Assembly: GCA_017398765.1 (NCBI GenBank)
Contig: JAFQEY010000089.1
Coordinates: 1-57,702 of the forward strand
DNA: 57,702 nucleotides
Direction of reading: 5' to 3'
From: Akkermansia sp.
GTDB taxonomy: Bacteria > Verrucomicrobiota > Verrucomicrobiia > Verrucomicrobiales > Akkermansiaceae
The position numbers were made by a program, and so were the translations under genes. Positions within the stretch are counted from its first letter, which is position 1; every line of letters starts with the position of its first letter. Below the pieces are notes generated by a model. That model did no database searches and was not told the DNA's origin. It was given only the letters and a program-made list of their open reading frames with translations. Positions 1 to 10,300 of this stretch are shown here, piece by piece.

Positions 1-105
1 ATCTATAATTGCTGACTTCTGATTACGAGAGGTGCATTTACCATAGAGAAGCCTTGACCTCAAAACGAACCTTTCTTTTTCTTTTCCGCTCATCATTAAG
101 TGCAT
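1..105 (-). CDS. Transposase N-terminus (partial, runs off the left edge)
   Basis: An open frame of 35 codons starts at ATG 105 and leaves the window. It is the same protein as the right-hand copy at 57507 apart from two residues (Leu for Val and Leu for Phe). It is preceded by TATAAT on the minus strand at 117-112. The first residues are basic and, judged with the longer right copy, resemble the N-terminal helix-turn-helix region of DDE integrase/transposase proteins. The alternative start is the Met pair 9-12 bases downstream. The family assignment is tentative because only the N-terminus is present. Confidence 0.5.
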   Translation of the reverse strand, partial: MHLMMSGKEKERFVLRSRLLYGKCTSRNQKSAIID

Positions 106-208
106 GTAGGTATTATAGTGCTTTTTATTTTGAGGCAACCACTATTTGAGCTCTCAGTAGGCGAAACTGGGATTTCTCCTTCGGTTCGATTTTTTTTGAG
201 GCAATGCG
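1..208 (-). mobile_element. Insertion-sequence end, left copy (truncated by window edge)
   Basis: The first 208 bases are the reverse complement of 57403-57611, with two substitutions and one base difference in the poly-A/T run. The match breaks at 208/57403, which should be the outer end of the element or of the repeated unit. The motif TTTTGAGGCAA occurs twice near this end (128-138 and 194-204), the kind of subterminal repeat a transposase could bind. The element is read leftwards and leaves the window, so its length and family cannot be determined. Seen directly: the repeat. Inferred: that it is an IS, from the transposase-like ORF starting at 105. Confidence 0.75.
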
Positions 209-245
209 CACAAGCACGGGTGAAAAAAGATGCAGAAAAGCAAGC

Positions 246-274
246 TTGACCCCGTTCAGGGAGCATGCTAGAAT
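246..274 (+). promoter_or_regulatory. Promoter of ppk
   Basis: TTGACC (246-251), a 17-bp spacer and TAGAAT (269-274). The predicted start of transcription is near 281, giving a leader of about 24 nt before the ATG at 305. Confidence 0.7.
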
Positions 275-304
275 GAAGAGCGGTGCAGAAAATTCAAGCT
301 CAAC

Positions 305-2389
305 ATGTATATAAACCGGGAAATATCTTGGCTGGAGTTTAACCAGCGGGTGCTGAATCAGGCCCGGCGGCAGGATTTACCGCTGCTGGAGCGGCTCAAA
401 TTCCTTTCCATCACCGCCAGCAATCTGGATGAATTCTTTCAAGTGCGAGTGGGTGGGCTGACCCTGCTGCGGCAAAGCGGTAAGGCCAAGCGGGATCTGG
501 CCGGGCTCACCCCCACAGAGCAGCTGGAGCTTATCCGCACGCGTGCAGGGCGTATGGTGGATGAGCAGTATGGTCTGCTGAAAAACGAATTGATACCGCT
601 GCTGGAAGAAGCCGGACTGAATCCCCTGCCCCTGCATGCGCTGACAGAAATGCAGCGTTCCGCACTGGAAGAACTCTTTCTTTCCTCCATTGCTCCGCTG
701 CTGACACCGCTTGCCATGGAGGTTGAAATTCCCCCCACGCTGCCCAACCTGAGCCTTATTCTCGGTATAGAGCTGCAGAGAGAACAGCAGGAGGACGGCA
801 CCCGGTTTGTAGCTGTCACCCTGCCGGATTCACTGCCGCGCCGCGTGGAAGCTGCCGCGCTGGGACGCGGGCACTATGTGATGCTGGAAACACTCGTGGC
901 CGCCTACATTCACCACCTCTTCCCGGGCGAGCAGGTGCTGTGCTGCCATCCTTTCCGAGTCACCCGCAACGGCGATATTGCCGTTGCAGAAGAGGAAGGC
1001 GGAGACTTTGCGCATGAGATGCGTGAGGTACTGGTTGCACGCAAGTTCTCTGACTGTGTTCGGCTGGAAATCCCTGCTGATACACCGGCAGGCTTTGTTG
1101 CACGCGTTGCCGGAATCGTCGGCGCGGCAGAAGATGCCATCTACCGCGTACCCGGTCTGCTGCGCCTGGTCGATATCGGGCAGATGGCATTTGAACCCGG
1201 TAACGACCAATACAAGATAGAGACTTGGACACCGAGCTGGCCCGCCGGAGTTGACCCGGAGCTGAGCATGTTTGAGAACATAGCGGATGGGGATATCCTC
1301 ATTCACAATCCTTATGAAAGCTATGAACCCGTGGTGAAGCTCATTGAGGAGGCGGCAGCCGACCCGGATGTGGTGGCCATCAAGCAGGTGCTCTACCGCA
1401 CCGCCAAAAATTCCCGTTTCATCCGCGCCCTCTGCCGCGCCGCCGAATCCGGCAAGCAGGTCACCGTGCTGGTGGAGCTCAAAGCACGCTTCGACGAAAG
1501 CCACAATCTGGCACAGGCCGAGCAGCTGCAACGCTCCGGCGTGCAGGTGGTCTACGGCGTGAAGGGCTTCAAGACACATGCCAAAATCATGCTCATTATC
1601 CGGCGGGAAAACGGCTCCCTGCGCCGCTACTGCCACATCGGCACCGGAAATTACAACGAGAACACCGCCCGTATCTACAGCGACCTCTCCCTGCTCACCT
1701 GCGATGAAAATCTGGGGGCGGATGCCTCCCAGTTCTTCAACTCCGTCATGGGGCTCACACGGCTCATGCAGTTCCGGCGGGCTTTCCCCTCCCCCACCAT
1801 GATGAAGGCTCGCCTGCTCGACCTCATCAACGCCGAAACCCAGCGTGCCCTGCAGGGAGAAAAAGCCAAAATACGCGCCAAGATGAACTCGCTCAACGAC
1901 GTGGATATCATGTCCGCCCTGGAACGAGCAGCAGAGGCCGGGGTAAAAATACGGCTGAACATCCGTGGTATCTGCTGCTGGGCCCCCGGCACGCCGCAGG
2001 CACAGGCATGCACGCGCATTGTCAGCATTGTAGACCGCTACCTGGAACACGCCCGAATCCTCACGTTCCACAACGGCGGCAACCCGCTTGTCTATATTGC
2101 CAGCGCAGATTGGATGAGCCGCAATCTTGACCGACGCGTGGAAATGATGATTCCCATAGAAAACCCGGTGCTGGCACGCCGTATACAGGACATATTGGAT
2201 GCCTGCTTCAAGGATAATACACAAGCCTCCGTCATTGAGCCGAACGGAACCTCCCACCCGGTGCCGCTCAACGGCAAAAAGCCCTTTGCCATGCAACGCT
2301 ACCTCCACAATCAGGCTCGCAAACAGGCACGCACCCGCGCCCGCGCCGCCCGCCGCATGCTGGAACCCCACCGCCCCAAAAAAACTTAG
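305..2389 (+). CDS. ppk: Polyphosphate kinase 1
   Basis: This enzyme reversibly moves the terminal phosphate of ATP onto inorganic polyphosphate. The 694-residue product has the usual PPK1 size and layout. The N-terminal domain starts NREISWLEFNQRVL and continues with SNLDEFFQVRVGGL. A central head domain follows, then two C-terminal catalytic domains of the phospholipase D fold. The autophosphorylated His should be His444 in RYCHIGTGNYNENTARIYSD, and a second catalytic His lies in the FHNGG segment. The C-terminal tail is very basic (repeated Arg/Ala/Lys), which could help bind the polyanion. The gene stands alone behind its own promoter; no ppx or phoU neighbour is in view. The start at 305 opens directly into the conserved N-terminus. 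Confidence 0.97.
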   Translation: MYINREISWLEFNQRVLNQARRQDLPLLERLKFLSITASNLDEFFQVRVGGLTLLRQSGKAKRDLAGLTPTEQLELIRTRAGRMVDEQYGLLKNELIPLLEEAGLNPLPLHALTEMQRSALEELFLSSIAPLLTPLAMEVEIPPTLPNLSLILGIELQREQQEDGTRFVAVTLPDSLPRRVEAAALGRGHYVMLETLVAAYIHHLFPGEQVLCCHPFRVTRNGDIAVAEEEGGDFAHEMREVLVARKFSDCVRLEIPADTPAGFVARVAGIVGAAEDAIYRVPGLLRLVDIGQMAFEPGNDQYKIETWTPSWPAGVDPELSMFENIADGDILIHNPYESYEPVVKLIEEAAADPDVVAIKQVLYRTAKNSRFIRALCRAAESGKQVTVLVELKARFDESHNLAQAEQLQRSGVQVVYGVKGFKTHAKIMLIIRRENGSLRRYCHIGTGNYNENTARIYSDLSLLTCDENLGADASQFFNSVMGLTRLMQFRRAFPSPTMMKARLLDLINAETQRALQGEKAKIRAKMNSLNDVDIMSALERAAEAGVKIRLNIRGICCWAPGTPQAQACTRIVSIVDRYLEHARILTFHNGGNPLVYIASADWMSRNLDRRVEMMIPIENPVLARRIQDILDACFKDNTQASVIEPNGTSHPVPLNGKKPFAMQRYLHNQARKQARTRARAARRMLEPHRPKKT

Positions 2390-2447
2390 GGAAACACATT
2401 TACCCCCCATTACAATTTACTGCACAGCAGAATCAGCGTCTTTAGCC

Positions 2448-2476
2448 TTTACACACGCAGGGAAAAGGTGTATGCT
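2448..2476 (+). promoter_or_regulatory. Promoter of alaS
   Basis: TTTACA (2448-2453), a 17-bp spacer and TATGCT (2471-2476). The leader is about 29 nt, too short for a T-box. Confidence 0.65.
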
Positions 2477-2511
2477 AGCGCACCGCATTATTTACCATTT
2501 CGCAAGACGTT

Positions 2512-5322
2512 ATGATGACCGCAGCGCAGATTCGCCAGAGTTTCCTTGATTTTTTCCGTGAGAAGCAGCACACCGTTGTACCCTCCGCATCGCTGATGCC
2601 GCAGAGTCCCGGCTTGCTCTTCACCAATGCCGGCATGAACCAGTTTGTGCCGTACTTCCTGGGTGTCTGGACCCCGCCGTGGAAACCCGCCCGTGCCACG
2701 GACACGCAAAAGTGCATCCGCGCCGGCGGCAAACACCAGGACCTGGAGGATGTGGGGCAGGATTCCTACCACCACACCATGTTTGAGATGCTCGGCAACT
2801 GGTCTTTCGGTGACTACTTCAAGAAAGAAGCCATCGCCTGGGCCTGGGAGCTGGTGGTGGAGCGCTGGGGATTCCCCGCAGAGCGCCTGTACGCCACCGT
2901 CTACTGCCCGGATAAGTCCAAGGGTGACCCCGGCGAATTTGACCGGGAAGCCTGGGACACCTGGGCACCGCTCTTCGAATCCAAGGGGCTGGATCCGAAG
3001 GTACACATCGTCAACGGCGGCGTGAAGGACAATTTCTGGATGATGGGCGAGACCGGTCCCTGCGGCCCCTGCTCCGAGCTGCACGTAGACCTCACCCCCG
3101 AAGGCAAGACTGAGGGCAGCCTGGTGAATCAGGACAGCCCGCAGTGCATCGAAATCTGGAATCTCGTGTTCATCCAGTACAATGCAGAGAGTGACGGCAC
3201 CTTCCGCAACCTGCCCGCCTGCCATGTGGACACCGGCATGGGCTTTGAGCGCGCCTGCGCCATGATGCAGTGCACCAAGGGCTTCACGGACTTCAACGCC
3301 CGCGTCTCCAACTACAGCACAGATGTTTTCCGCCCGATTTTCAAGCGCATTGAGGAAATTTCCGGCCGAACCTACGCCGACATCTACCCGCAGGACGCCA
3401 CGGAGGAGAACCGCGAACAGCTGCGCGAGAGCATCGCTTTCCGCGTGATTGCCGACCACATCCGCACGCTGAGCTTCTCCATTGCAGACGGTATTCTGCC
3501 GGGCAACAACGGCCGCAACTACGTGCTGCGTCGCATCCTGCGCCGCGCCGTGCGCTACGGACGCACACTGGGGCTCGAAAAGCCCTTCCTCTCCCTGCTG
3601 GTGGATACGCTGGCGGCGGAGATGGGCCGCGTGTTCCCGGAGCTCATTGGCCGCGCCGCCACCATCAAAGAGGTGCTGCTGCGAGAGGAAACCAGCTTCA
3701 ACGAAACACTCGACCGCGGTCTGGAGCTCTTCGACAAGGAAGTGGCTGCCACGGGTGCCGTCTCCGGCGACTTCGCCTTCAAGCTGTACGACACCTACGG
3801 CTTCCCGATTGACCTGACAGCACTGATGGCTCGCGAGCGCGGCCTGAGTATCGACACCGAACGCTTCGAAACCCTCATGGAGGAGCAGCGCCAGCGCGCC
3901 AAAGCCGCACAGAAGAAGCAGATTGTGCGTGCACTGGACATCCAGACTGAGCAGGTTACAGCGTTCACCGGCTACACGGAAGACAGCTGCACCGCCACCG
4001 TGACAGAACTTCATGAGGCAGACGGCATGCTCTTCGTCATCACGGATAAGACCCCGTTCTACGCCGAAATGGGCGGTCAGATGAGCGATGGCGGCACCCT
4101 GTCGCTGGGCGGGGATTCCGCACCGGTGCTGGGGGTTCAGCAGATTGGCAATGCCCGCGCCCACCTCATCTCCACAGCAGACGGCGTGACTCCTGCCGTG
4201 GGTGATACCGTGGAGCTGGTGCTGGACACCACCCGCCGCCGCGCGCTGGAGGCTCACCACAGTGCCACCCACCTGCTGCACAAGGCACTGCGCACGCTGG
4301 TGAGTGAGGATATCGCCCAGCAGGGCTCACTGGTAGATGCCGACCGCCTGCGTTTCGATGTCAACAGCGGTCCCATTTCCAAAGCAGACCTCCGCCGCGT
4401 GGAGGAGCTGGTCAACCAGTGGGTGGATGAAGACCTCCCCATCCTCGCCAATGAATACCCCATGACCGAAATCAAGAAACACCCGGAAATCTGCCAGTTC
4501 TTCGGTGACAAGTACGGCGATGTGGTGCGACTGGTGCAGATGGGTGGCGAAACAGACGGATTCAACGGTGTTTCCATGGAGCTGTGCGGCGGCACACACG
4601 CCGCCTCTACCGGAAAGGTCGGTTTCTTCAAGATTCGCAGCGAGGGAGCCATTGCCAGCGGTGTGCGCCGTATCGAGGCCGCCGTGGGTGAGGCAGGGCT
4701 TGCCGTGGTGCGCGACATGATTGCCGCCCGCATGCCCGAGGGTAAGGAAATGCTCGACAAGCTGAATTCCGCCAATGCAAAACTTACCGCCATGGGGCAA
4801 TCCGCCATTCCCGTGCCCACCAACGATTCTCAGCCTGCCAAGAAAGCCGTGCAGTCCCGCGATATCCGCGTGGTCAACGCCCTGCTGGACGAGTTTAACG
4901 CCTACTGCGACAAGCTTAAAGAAGCGGCACTGGAGGCTGACAAGAAGCTGAAGAAAGCGCAGTCTGCCGCCGCAGCCGGCATGGCCGATGCCTTGCTGGC
5001 AGAGCAGCTGACCGGTGGTAATGTTATTATCTGTGCCGAGGGTGGCAGCGACCTGCTCACCGAGCTGTTCAACGGACTTCGCAAGCGCCATTATGCCGCC
5101 GCCGCCTTCCTGGTGGTCGATGACGGCAACACCCTCTCTCTGGGTGCCTACTGCGGAGAAAATGCACAGGCTGCCGGCTTGAAAGCGGGCGACCTCATCC
5201 GCACGCTGGCTCCCATCGTAGGCGGCAAGGGCGGCGGCAAGGCCGATATGGCACGCGGTTCCGGTAAGAATCTTGCAGAAAAGCAGAATCTGCTTGCCAA
5301 AGCAGCTGAAACTCTGGCATAA
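2512..5322 (+). CDS. alaS: Alanyl-tRNA synthetase
   Basis: Charges tRNA-Ala with alanine and hydrolyses mischarged Ser/Gly-tRNA-Ala. The product is 936 residues, slightly longer than the common 870-880. The class II aminoacylation domain begins at the N-terminus (FTNAGMNQFVPYFLG and KCIRAGGKHQDLEDVG). The editing domain has the zinc/active-site pair HxxxH at His583-His587 and CGGTH at Cys692-His696. A coiled segment then leads to a C-Ala domain with the glycine-rich GGKGGGKADMARGSG. The extra length lies mostly between the editing and C-Ala domains. Two Met codons stand in a row at the start (2512 and 2515); either could be used. It is probably the first gene of a unit with pssA, 28 nt downstream. 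Confidence 0.98.
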   Translation: MMTAAQIRQSFLDFFREKQHTVVPSASLMPQSPGLLFTNAGMNQFVPYFLGVWTPPWKPARATDTQKCIRAGGKHQDLEDVGQDSYHHTMFEMLGNWSFGDYFKKEAIAWAWELVVERWGFPAERLYATVYCPDKSKGDPGEFDREAWDTWAPLFESKGLDPKVHIVNGGVKDNFWMMGETGPCGPCSELHVDLTPEGKTEGSLVNQDSPQCIEIWNLVFIQYNAESDGTFRNLPACHVDTGMGFERACAMMQCTKGFTDFNARVSNYSTDVFRPIFKRIEEISGRTYADIYPQDATEENREQLRESIAFRVIADHIRTLSFSIADGILPGNNGRNYVLRRILRRAVRYGRTLGLEKPFLSLLVDTLAAEMGRVFPELIGRAATIKEVLLREETSFNETLDRGLELFDKEVAATGAVSGDFAFKLYDTYGFPIDLTALMARERGLSIDTERFETLMEEQRQRAKAAQKKQIVRALDIQTEQVTAFTGYTEDSCTATVTELHEADGMLFVITDKTPFYAEMGGQMSDGGTLSLGGDSAPVLGVQQIGNARAHLISTADGVTPAVGDTVELVLDTTRRRALEAHHSATHLLHKALRTLVSEDIAQQGSLVDADRLRFDVNSGPISKADLRRVEELVNQWVDEDLPILANEYPMTEIKKHPEICQFFGDKYGDVVRLVQMGGETDGFNGVSMELCGGTHAASTGKVGFFKIRSEGAIASGVRRIEAAVGEAGLAVVRDMIAARMPEGKEMLDKLNSANAKLTAMGQSAIPVPTNDSQPAKKAVQSRDIRVVNALLDEFNAYCDKLKEAALEADKKLKKAQSAAAAGMADALLAEQLTGGNVIICAEGGSDLLTELFNGLRKRHYAAAAFLVVDDGNTLSLGAYCGENAQAAGLKAGDLIRTLAPIVGGKGGGKADMARGSGKNLAEKQNLLAKAAETLA

Positions 5323-5350
5323 TACAACGGAATAAACATACCTACACATT

Positions 5351-6187
5351 ATGGCCACTCCTCAGCCACCGGTGTACCCGGACGAACCCAAGATTCCCAT
5401 CCTGCCGAACATGCTGACGGCAGGCAACCTGCTCTGCGGCTTCTTTGCTATTCTGACCATCTTCAAGGGCATGGCCTTTGATGACGGCACGGCGGAGGCG
5501 TTCGCCCACTACCAGCAGGCTACCTACCTCATCTTTGCGGCCTGTATCTTTGACCTGCTGGACGGGCGAGTGGCGCGCATGTGCAAGGCAGACGGCCCCT
5601 TCGGGCGCGAGTTTGACTCCATCGCAGATGTGGTATCCTTCGGCATAGCACCCGCCATGCTGCTGGCGCGCGCCGTGCTGTTTGACTTGCCCGTTCCCTA
5701 TCTGGGAGATGCCATTGCCGTTATCTACCTGCTGTGTGCCGCCCTGCGTCTGGCTCGTTTCAACTGCATGGCCGCCGCCCCCAAGAAACCTAACCAGAGC
5801 ATGGACTTTGTGGGGTTGCCGGTTCCCATGGCCGCCGGCGCCGTGGTCAGCACCATGTACCTGGTTATCGACCTCACCACCAACCGCAATCTCCAGCTGC
5901 CGCACCACTGGCAGTACATCATGGCGGGAGTCATGACCGTGGTGGCACTGCTGATGATGAGCCGAGTCATCTACCCCAGCTTCAAACACGTGAACTTTGA
6001 GAAGCGCGGCACTATCGTAGCCATGCTGCTGGCGGTAGGTTCTGTCTGTGCCCTCATTGCTTTCCCCTGGATTGCCCCGGCTCTCATCTTCATGTGCTAT
6101 CTGGGATACGGGCTGATTATCCGTCCTTTCCTGACCCGCCGCATGCGGCGCATGCTTGAAGTGGCGGATGATGAAGAGGACTCCTGA
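5351..6187 (+). CDS. pssA: CDP-diacylglycerol-serine O-phosphatidyltransferase
   Basis: Makes phosphatidylserine, the precursor of phosphatidylethanolamine, from CDP-diacylglycerol and serine at the inner membrane. The CDP-alcohol phosphotransferase signature is complete: Asp71-Gly72, Ala75-Arg76, Gly85, Asp89, Asp93, with the exact family spacing. The 278-residue protein is hydrophobic, with about seven or eight membrane segments and an acidic end (EVADDEEDS). Its size and preference (SFGIAPAML after the motif) fit the integral-membrane type II PssA rather than phosphatidylglycerophosphate synthase. It follows alaS closely on the same strand with no visible terminator between them. No phosphatidylserine decarboxylase is present in the window. 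Confidence 0.9.
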   Translation: MATPQPPVYPDEPKIPILPNMLTAGNLLCGFFAILTIFKGMAFDDGTAEAFAHYQQATYLIFAACIFDLLDGRVARMCKADGPFGREFDSIADVVSFGIAPAMLLARAVLFDLPVPYLGDAIAVIYLLCAALRLARFNCMAAAPKKPNQSMDFVGLPVPMAAGAVVSTMYLVIDLTTNRNLQLPHHWQYIMAGVMTVVALLMMSRVIYPSFKHVNFEKRGTIVAMLLAVGSVCALIAFPWIAPALIFMCYLGYGLIIRPFLTRRMRRMLEVADDEEDS

Positions 6188-6215
6188 TTTCTATCAGTCT
6201 ATTCATTATCAACAA

Positions 6216-7265
6216 ATGCCGTCTACACGCATCCAGTGGATTGATTTCTGCCGCGTGTATACGGCATTTTTCGTGGTGTTGCGCCATGTGGATCGCCCGT
6301 ATGGCAGCTTCAACTACATCATTGACCTCTTCAACTACCGCAGCCTGATTTTCTTTTTCTTTCTGGTATCCGGCTACTTTACCCACAAAGCAGCTGTCGG
6401 CCAATGGCTGGATTGGAAGCGTACCAGAACATTGCTGCTTCCCTTCATCTTCTGGACAGCCGTTGCGTCCATCATGCTGCTGCAACCCATGATGCACTGG
6501 GAGCAGACGCTTGCCGGAGATTTCAGCTGGCTCAGCTGGTCGCTCATCCCACGGGAGATGGGACTGCTCAACTGGTGCTACTGGGACTTTGACAACGTGC
6601 CGCTCTGGTTTCTGCGCACACTGATTCTGCTGGCACTCTTCAGCCCGCTGCTGCAGCGGCTGCCCTCCAAGGTGCTGCTGGTACTGGTGTTGCTCTGCTT
6701 TGCCGGGAGCGATGTACTCTGCGCCCGCGATGCAGAAACCGCCCGCAGCCACGGTAGCTGGAGCGTGTGGTGGCTGCCTTTCCGACTCTACGAGAGCATC
6801 CTGGCTCTGGGTTTCTATTCCCTGGGGCTGTGGATTCGCCGCTATGCAGACTTTGCCCGCTTCACGGCCTTTGTACGCAGCTACGCCTGGGCCCCGGTGC
6901 TGGCAGCCCTTATTCTGCTGCCGGCGGTGTACGGATTCGGCTTCTACCCACCGGTGCAGAGCAGTGCGCTGGTGTTGCTCGGCGTGTCCTGCACCATGGG
7001 TATCGGGGCGCTCTGCGAGCAATACCTGCCCCGTTTCTGCGGATTTATTGCCTCATTCGGTCCGGCAGCATTCTTCATCTATGTGACCCACTACATCGTA
7101 TTGCACGCCCTGCGACTCGCTTTCACCGGCTCCTATGGCGGGCATTTCACCACGACTCAATGCCTCTGGATGCCTTTCCTCATCACCGCCATCTGTCTGG
7201 GTATCTTCTACCCGCTTCGCCGCTTCTTCCCCGGCTTCATGAAGCATATTGCCATGGCTAAATAA
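6216..7265 (+). CDS. Acyltransferase family 3 membrane protein
   Basis: A polytopic membrane protein of about 349 residues from the ATG at 6216. An earlier in-frame ATG at 6156 would overlap pssA by 32 nt and adds a non-conserved stretch, so I prefer the later one. It opens with IQWIDFCRVYTAFFVVLRHVDRP, which matches the start of acyltransferase-3/O-acetyltransferase proteins: an Asp in the first segment, then Arg-His at the end of the first helix. About ten hydrophobic segments follow. These enzymes move acetyl or other acyl groups onto exported sugars, such as O-antigen, capsule or peptidoglycan, or onto other extracytoplasmic acceptors. The substrate cannot be told from sequence. It is probably co-transcribed with pssA. 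Confidence 0.8.
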   Translation: MPSTRIQWIDFCRVYTAFFVVLRHVDRPYGSFNYIIDLFNYRSLIFFFFLVSGYFTHKAAVGQWLDWKRTRTLLLPFIFWTAVASIMLLQPMMHWEQTLAGDFSWLSWSLIPREMGLLNWCYWDFDNVPLWFLRTLILLALFSPLLQRLPSKVLLVLVLLCFAGSDVLCARDAETARSHGSWSVWWLPFRLYESILALGFYSLGLWIRRYADFARFTAFVRSYAWAPVLAALILLPAVYGFGFYPPVQSSALVLLGVSCTMGIGALCEQYLPRFCGFIASFGPAAFFIYVTHYIVLHALRLAFTGSYGGHFTTTQCLWMPFLITAICLGIFYPLRRFFPGFMKHIAMAK

Positions 7266-7303
7266 ATGTCGGGCACACCCGGCAGCGGTTCAGCAAATGA
7301 AAC

Positions 7304-7332
7304 TTGACCCGGGAAACAGGCAGTGGTAGTAT
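7304..7332 (+). promoter_or_regulatory. Promoter of the giant helicase, leaderless arrangement
   Basis: TTGACC (7304-7309), a 17-bp spacer and TAGTAT (7327-7332). The expected transcription start (about 7338-7339) coincides with the ATG at 7338, so the mRNA would have no leader and no Shine-Dalgarno site. Confidence 0.7.
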
Positions 7333-7337
7333 AGGGC

Positions 7338-10300
7338 ATGGTTTCCGTAACACTGTCACCTCTTACTCTGAAGCATGTTTCTGTGCTTACTCTGCAAAAC
7401 GGAATATACCCCGTACCGGAAGCGGAATTACTGTCGGATGCAGAGCTTTCAGACATCACGGTAGAGGTGCACTGCATCCCGGAATACATACAGCCGCAGG
7501 TTTACCGCGTGGAAAAACTGCCGGCAGGCACAGCGCAGCGTATTGCCATACCAAGCGTGCACTATGAGCACGAAAAGCTCATGCAGCTCACCGAACCGGT
7601 AACAGGCTGCGTGAAAATGACGGTCAAATGCGGGGATGCGGTACTGGCGGAGACAGAGCAAGCACTGCACTGGCACCCATACGACACCTGGGTGGGCGGT
7701 CACCGTTTCCCGGAGCTGCTGGCAGCACTGGTGCGCCCGAATGATGCCGCTATCGACACCCTGCTGACCCGCGCGGCGAAAGAACTGAAAAAACACGGCG
7801 TTACCCCGGGGTGGAATGGCTATGCCCTGCCCCGCAGCGGTATCATCAACCGCCTGCATGCCATCTGGAACACGGTGAGTGCCTCCGGCATTACTTACGC
7901 TCTGCCTCCGCAAAGCTGGACAGATGACGGACTGGGGCAGAGAGTGCGGCTTCCCTCCGCCATTCTCAGCAAGGGCTGCGGCACTTGTCTGGACACCACT
8001 CTCATGCTCGCGGCACTTGTGGCACAGGCGGGTTTCAACCCCATCGTCATTCTGGTTCAGGGGCATGCATATCTTGGGGTCATGCTCAGAGACAACTCCC
8101 TGCCCACGGCAATAGCACGGGATGCCGCGGGAATTCGCAATCTGTTACAGCTGGAAGAGCTGCTGTTGCTGGAAACCACACAGGTGACAGATAACGGCAC
8201 CGGCTCACCTGTCTCCTTTACCGAAGCTCAGGCTACGGGGCGGGAAAACATCATGAAACTGACTGACAGTGACTACTTTCTGGCACTGGATATCGTCCGT
8301 ATCTGGGCTACGGGCATTCACCCCATTTCCGACACGCGACAGGAAGCCCTGAAAGCAGACTTTCACCCCGGAACGGAGAGTGTTCCGGCCACGGAGGATG
8401 CATTCCTGCCGGAGGAAACAGCGGCTCAGTTGGAGGAAGCGGAATCACTGATAGAGCTCCGCCCCCGCACCCGCATGGAGACCTGGCAGCTCAAGCTGCT
8501 GGATTTATCACTGCGCAACAACCTGCTGAACACCCGCTTGGGCAGTAGCCGCCAGATTGGGCTCTGCATCCCGAACGTAGCTGAGTTTGAGGACAAAATC
8601 GTGCGCGGAACGGCGTTCCGCATCAAACCGATTCCTGAAACCATCACCACCCAACCGGCACGGGAAAAAAGCGATTGTCCAACACAGCGGCTCACGCAGC
8701 TGCAGCGCGAACTCTCAACGGAAATGTTCCGCAAAAACGAGCTTCTTGCCACAGACGGCAAGAAAGCACACACAGATGAGCAGCTGCGCCGCAGCCTGCA
8801 AAGCATCTACCTTGCCGCCCGCCATGATTTGGAGGAAAGCGGCTCCAACACGCTCTATCTGGCATGCGGGTTCCTGAAGTGGTACCGCCGCGGTGATGAT
8901 GACAAGGCCTTGCTGGCACCCGTGCTGCTCATTCCGGTGAAACTGACCCGCCCGAGCGTCAAAGCCGGCTTCACCCTGCGCGGCGCAGATGAGGACACAC
9001 GCATCAACCTGACACTGCTGGAACTGCTCAAGACAGAATTCTCACTCCGCATCCCTGAGCTGGAGGGGGATTTACCCACCGATACCAACGGGCTGGACGT
9101 GCCGCAGATATTCACCCTGCTGCGCCGCGCCATCCGTGAGCTGCCGGGCTGGGAGGTGACAGAGGACTGCTCCCTGGGCATTTTCTCTTTCACCAAATAC
9201 CTGATGTGGAAAGACATGACAGACCGCCGGGATGCCCTGCTGAAGAATCCCGTGGTAGCCCACATTGCCTCCGGCGAGCGCGGCACCTTCCCCAAGCAGA
9301 CCGATTTTCCGGACCCGTCCACGCTGGATGCCGAGGTAGACCCGCGCAAGGTGTTTACCCCGCTCTCGGCAGATTCCTCCCAGCTCTCTGCGGTACTGGC
9401 AGCGGCCCGCGGTAAGAGTTTCGTGCTCATCGGCCCCCCCGGCACCGGCAAAAGCCAAACCATTGCCAACATGATTGCCCACTGCCTGGGTCACGGCAAA
9501 ACGGTGCTGTTCGTGGCAGAAAAATCAGCGGCACTCTCCGTGGTACACCGGCGTCTCAAACGCATCGGGCTGGCAGAATACTGTCTGGAGCTTCATTCCT
9601 CCAAAGCCAACAAGAAAGACGCCATCGCCCAGTTCCGCTCCGCCATCACGGCAGCCACCCGCCCCACAGGCAAGACAGACTGGGGCAGCACGGTAGACAC
9701 CATGGCAGCACTGCGCCACACGCTCAACCTGCTGCCGCATGAGCTGCACCGCCCGCAGAGCGACGGCACCAGCCTGTATGATGATATCTGTCTGCTGGCG
9801 GAACAGGGAGATTTGCCCGTATTCACCCCCACCGCAGATTCTCCGCTCTCACTCACAGCCGCCCGCAGAACTGAGCTCTGCGCTCTGGCTGACAAACTGG
9901 CACTCTACCACACACCGGTAGCAGACATGCTGCGGGGCGCAGCCGCTGCAGTCAGCACGACAAGCTATACCTTTGAGTGGGAAGAAAAGCTAGCTGCTGT
10001 ATTGCAGCAACTGATTGAGTTGCGCCACCGAGCAGATGAAAACTACAGCGAAATCACCGCCGCCATCTCCCCGGAAACGGCGGATTTGCCGCCGGAAGCA
10101 ACCTATGCGCTCAGCAGTCTGCTCAACGGGCTTGCCCTGCTCAAAAGCGGGGACTACAGCTGTCTCTGCCCCGCCCGGGCGCACGACACACTCACCCGCA
10201 TGGAAAAGGTGGTTAACGCCGCCGCCCTCTACCGGGAACAGGCCGCCGGGCTCTCCCTACCCTACCCTGCCGCCGCTGTAAATGATGCTGAACTGGAGCT

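Noticed and set aside
830..2410. A 526-codon open frame antisense to ppk (and a similar one at 2488-4281 opposite alaS)
   Set aside because: Both are shadows of the well-supported plus-strand genes. They show no domain, signal or ribosome-binding site.
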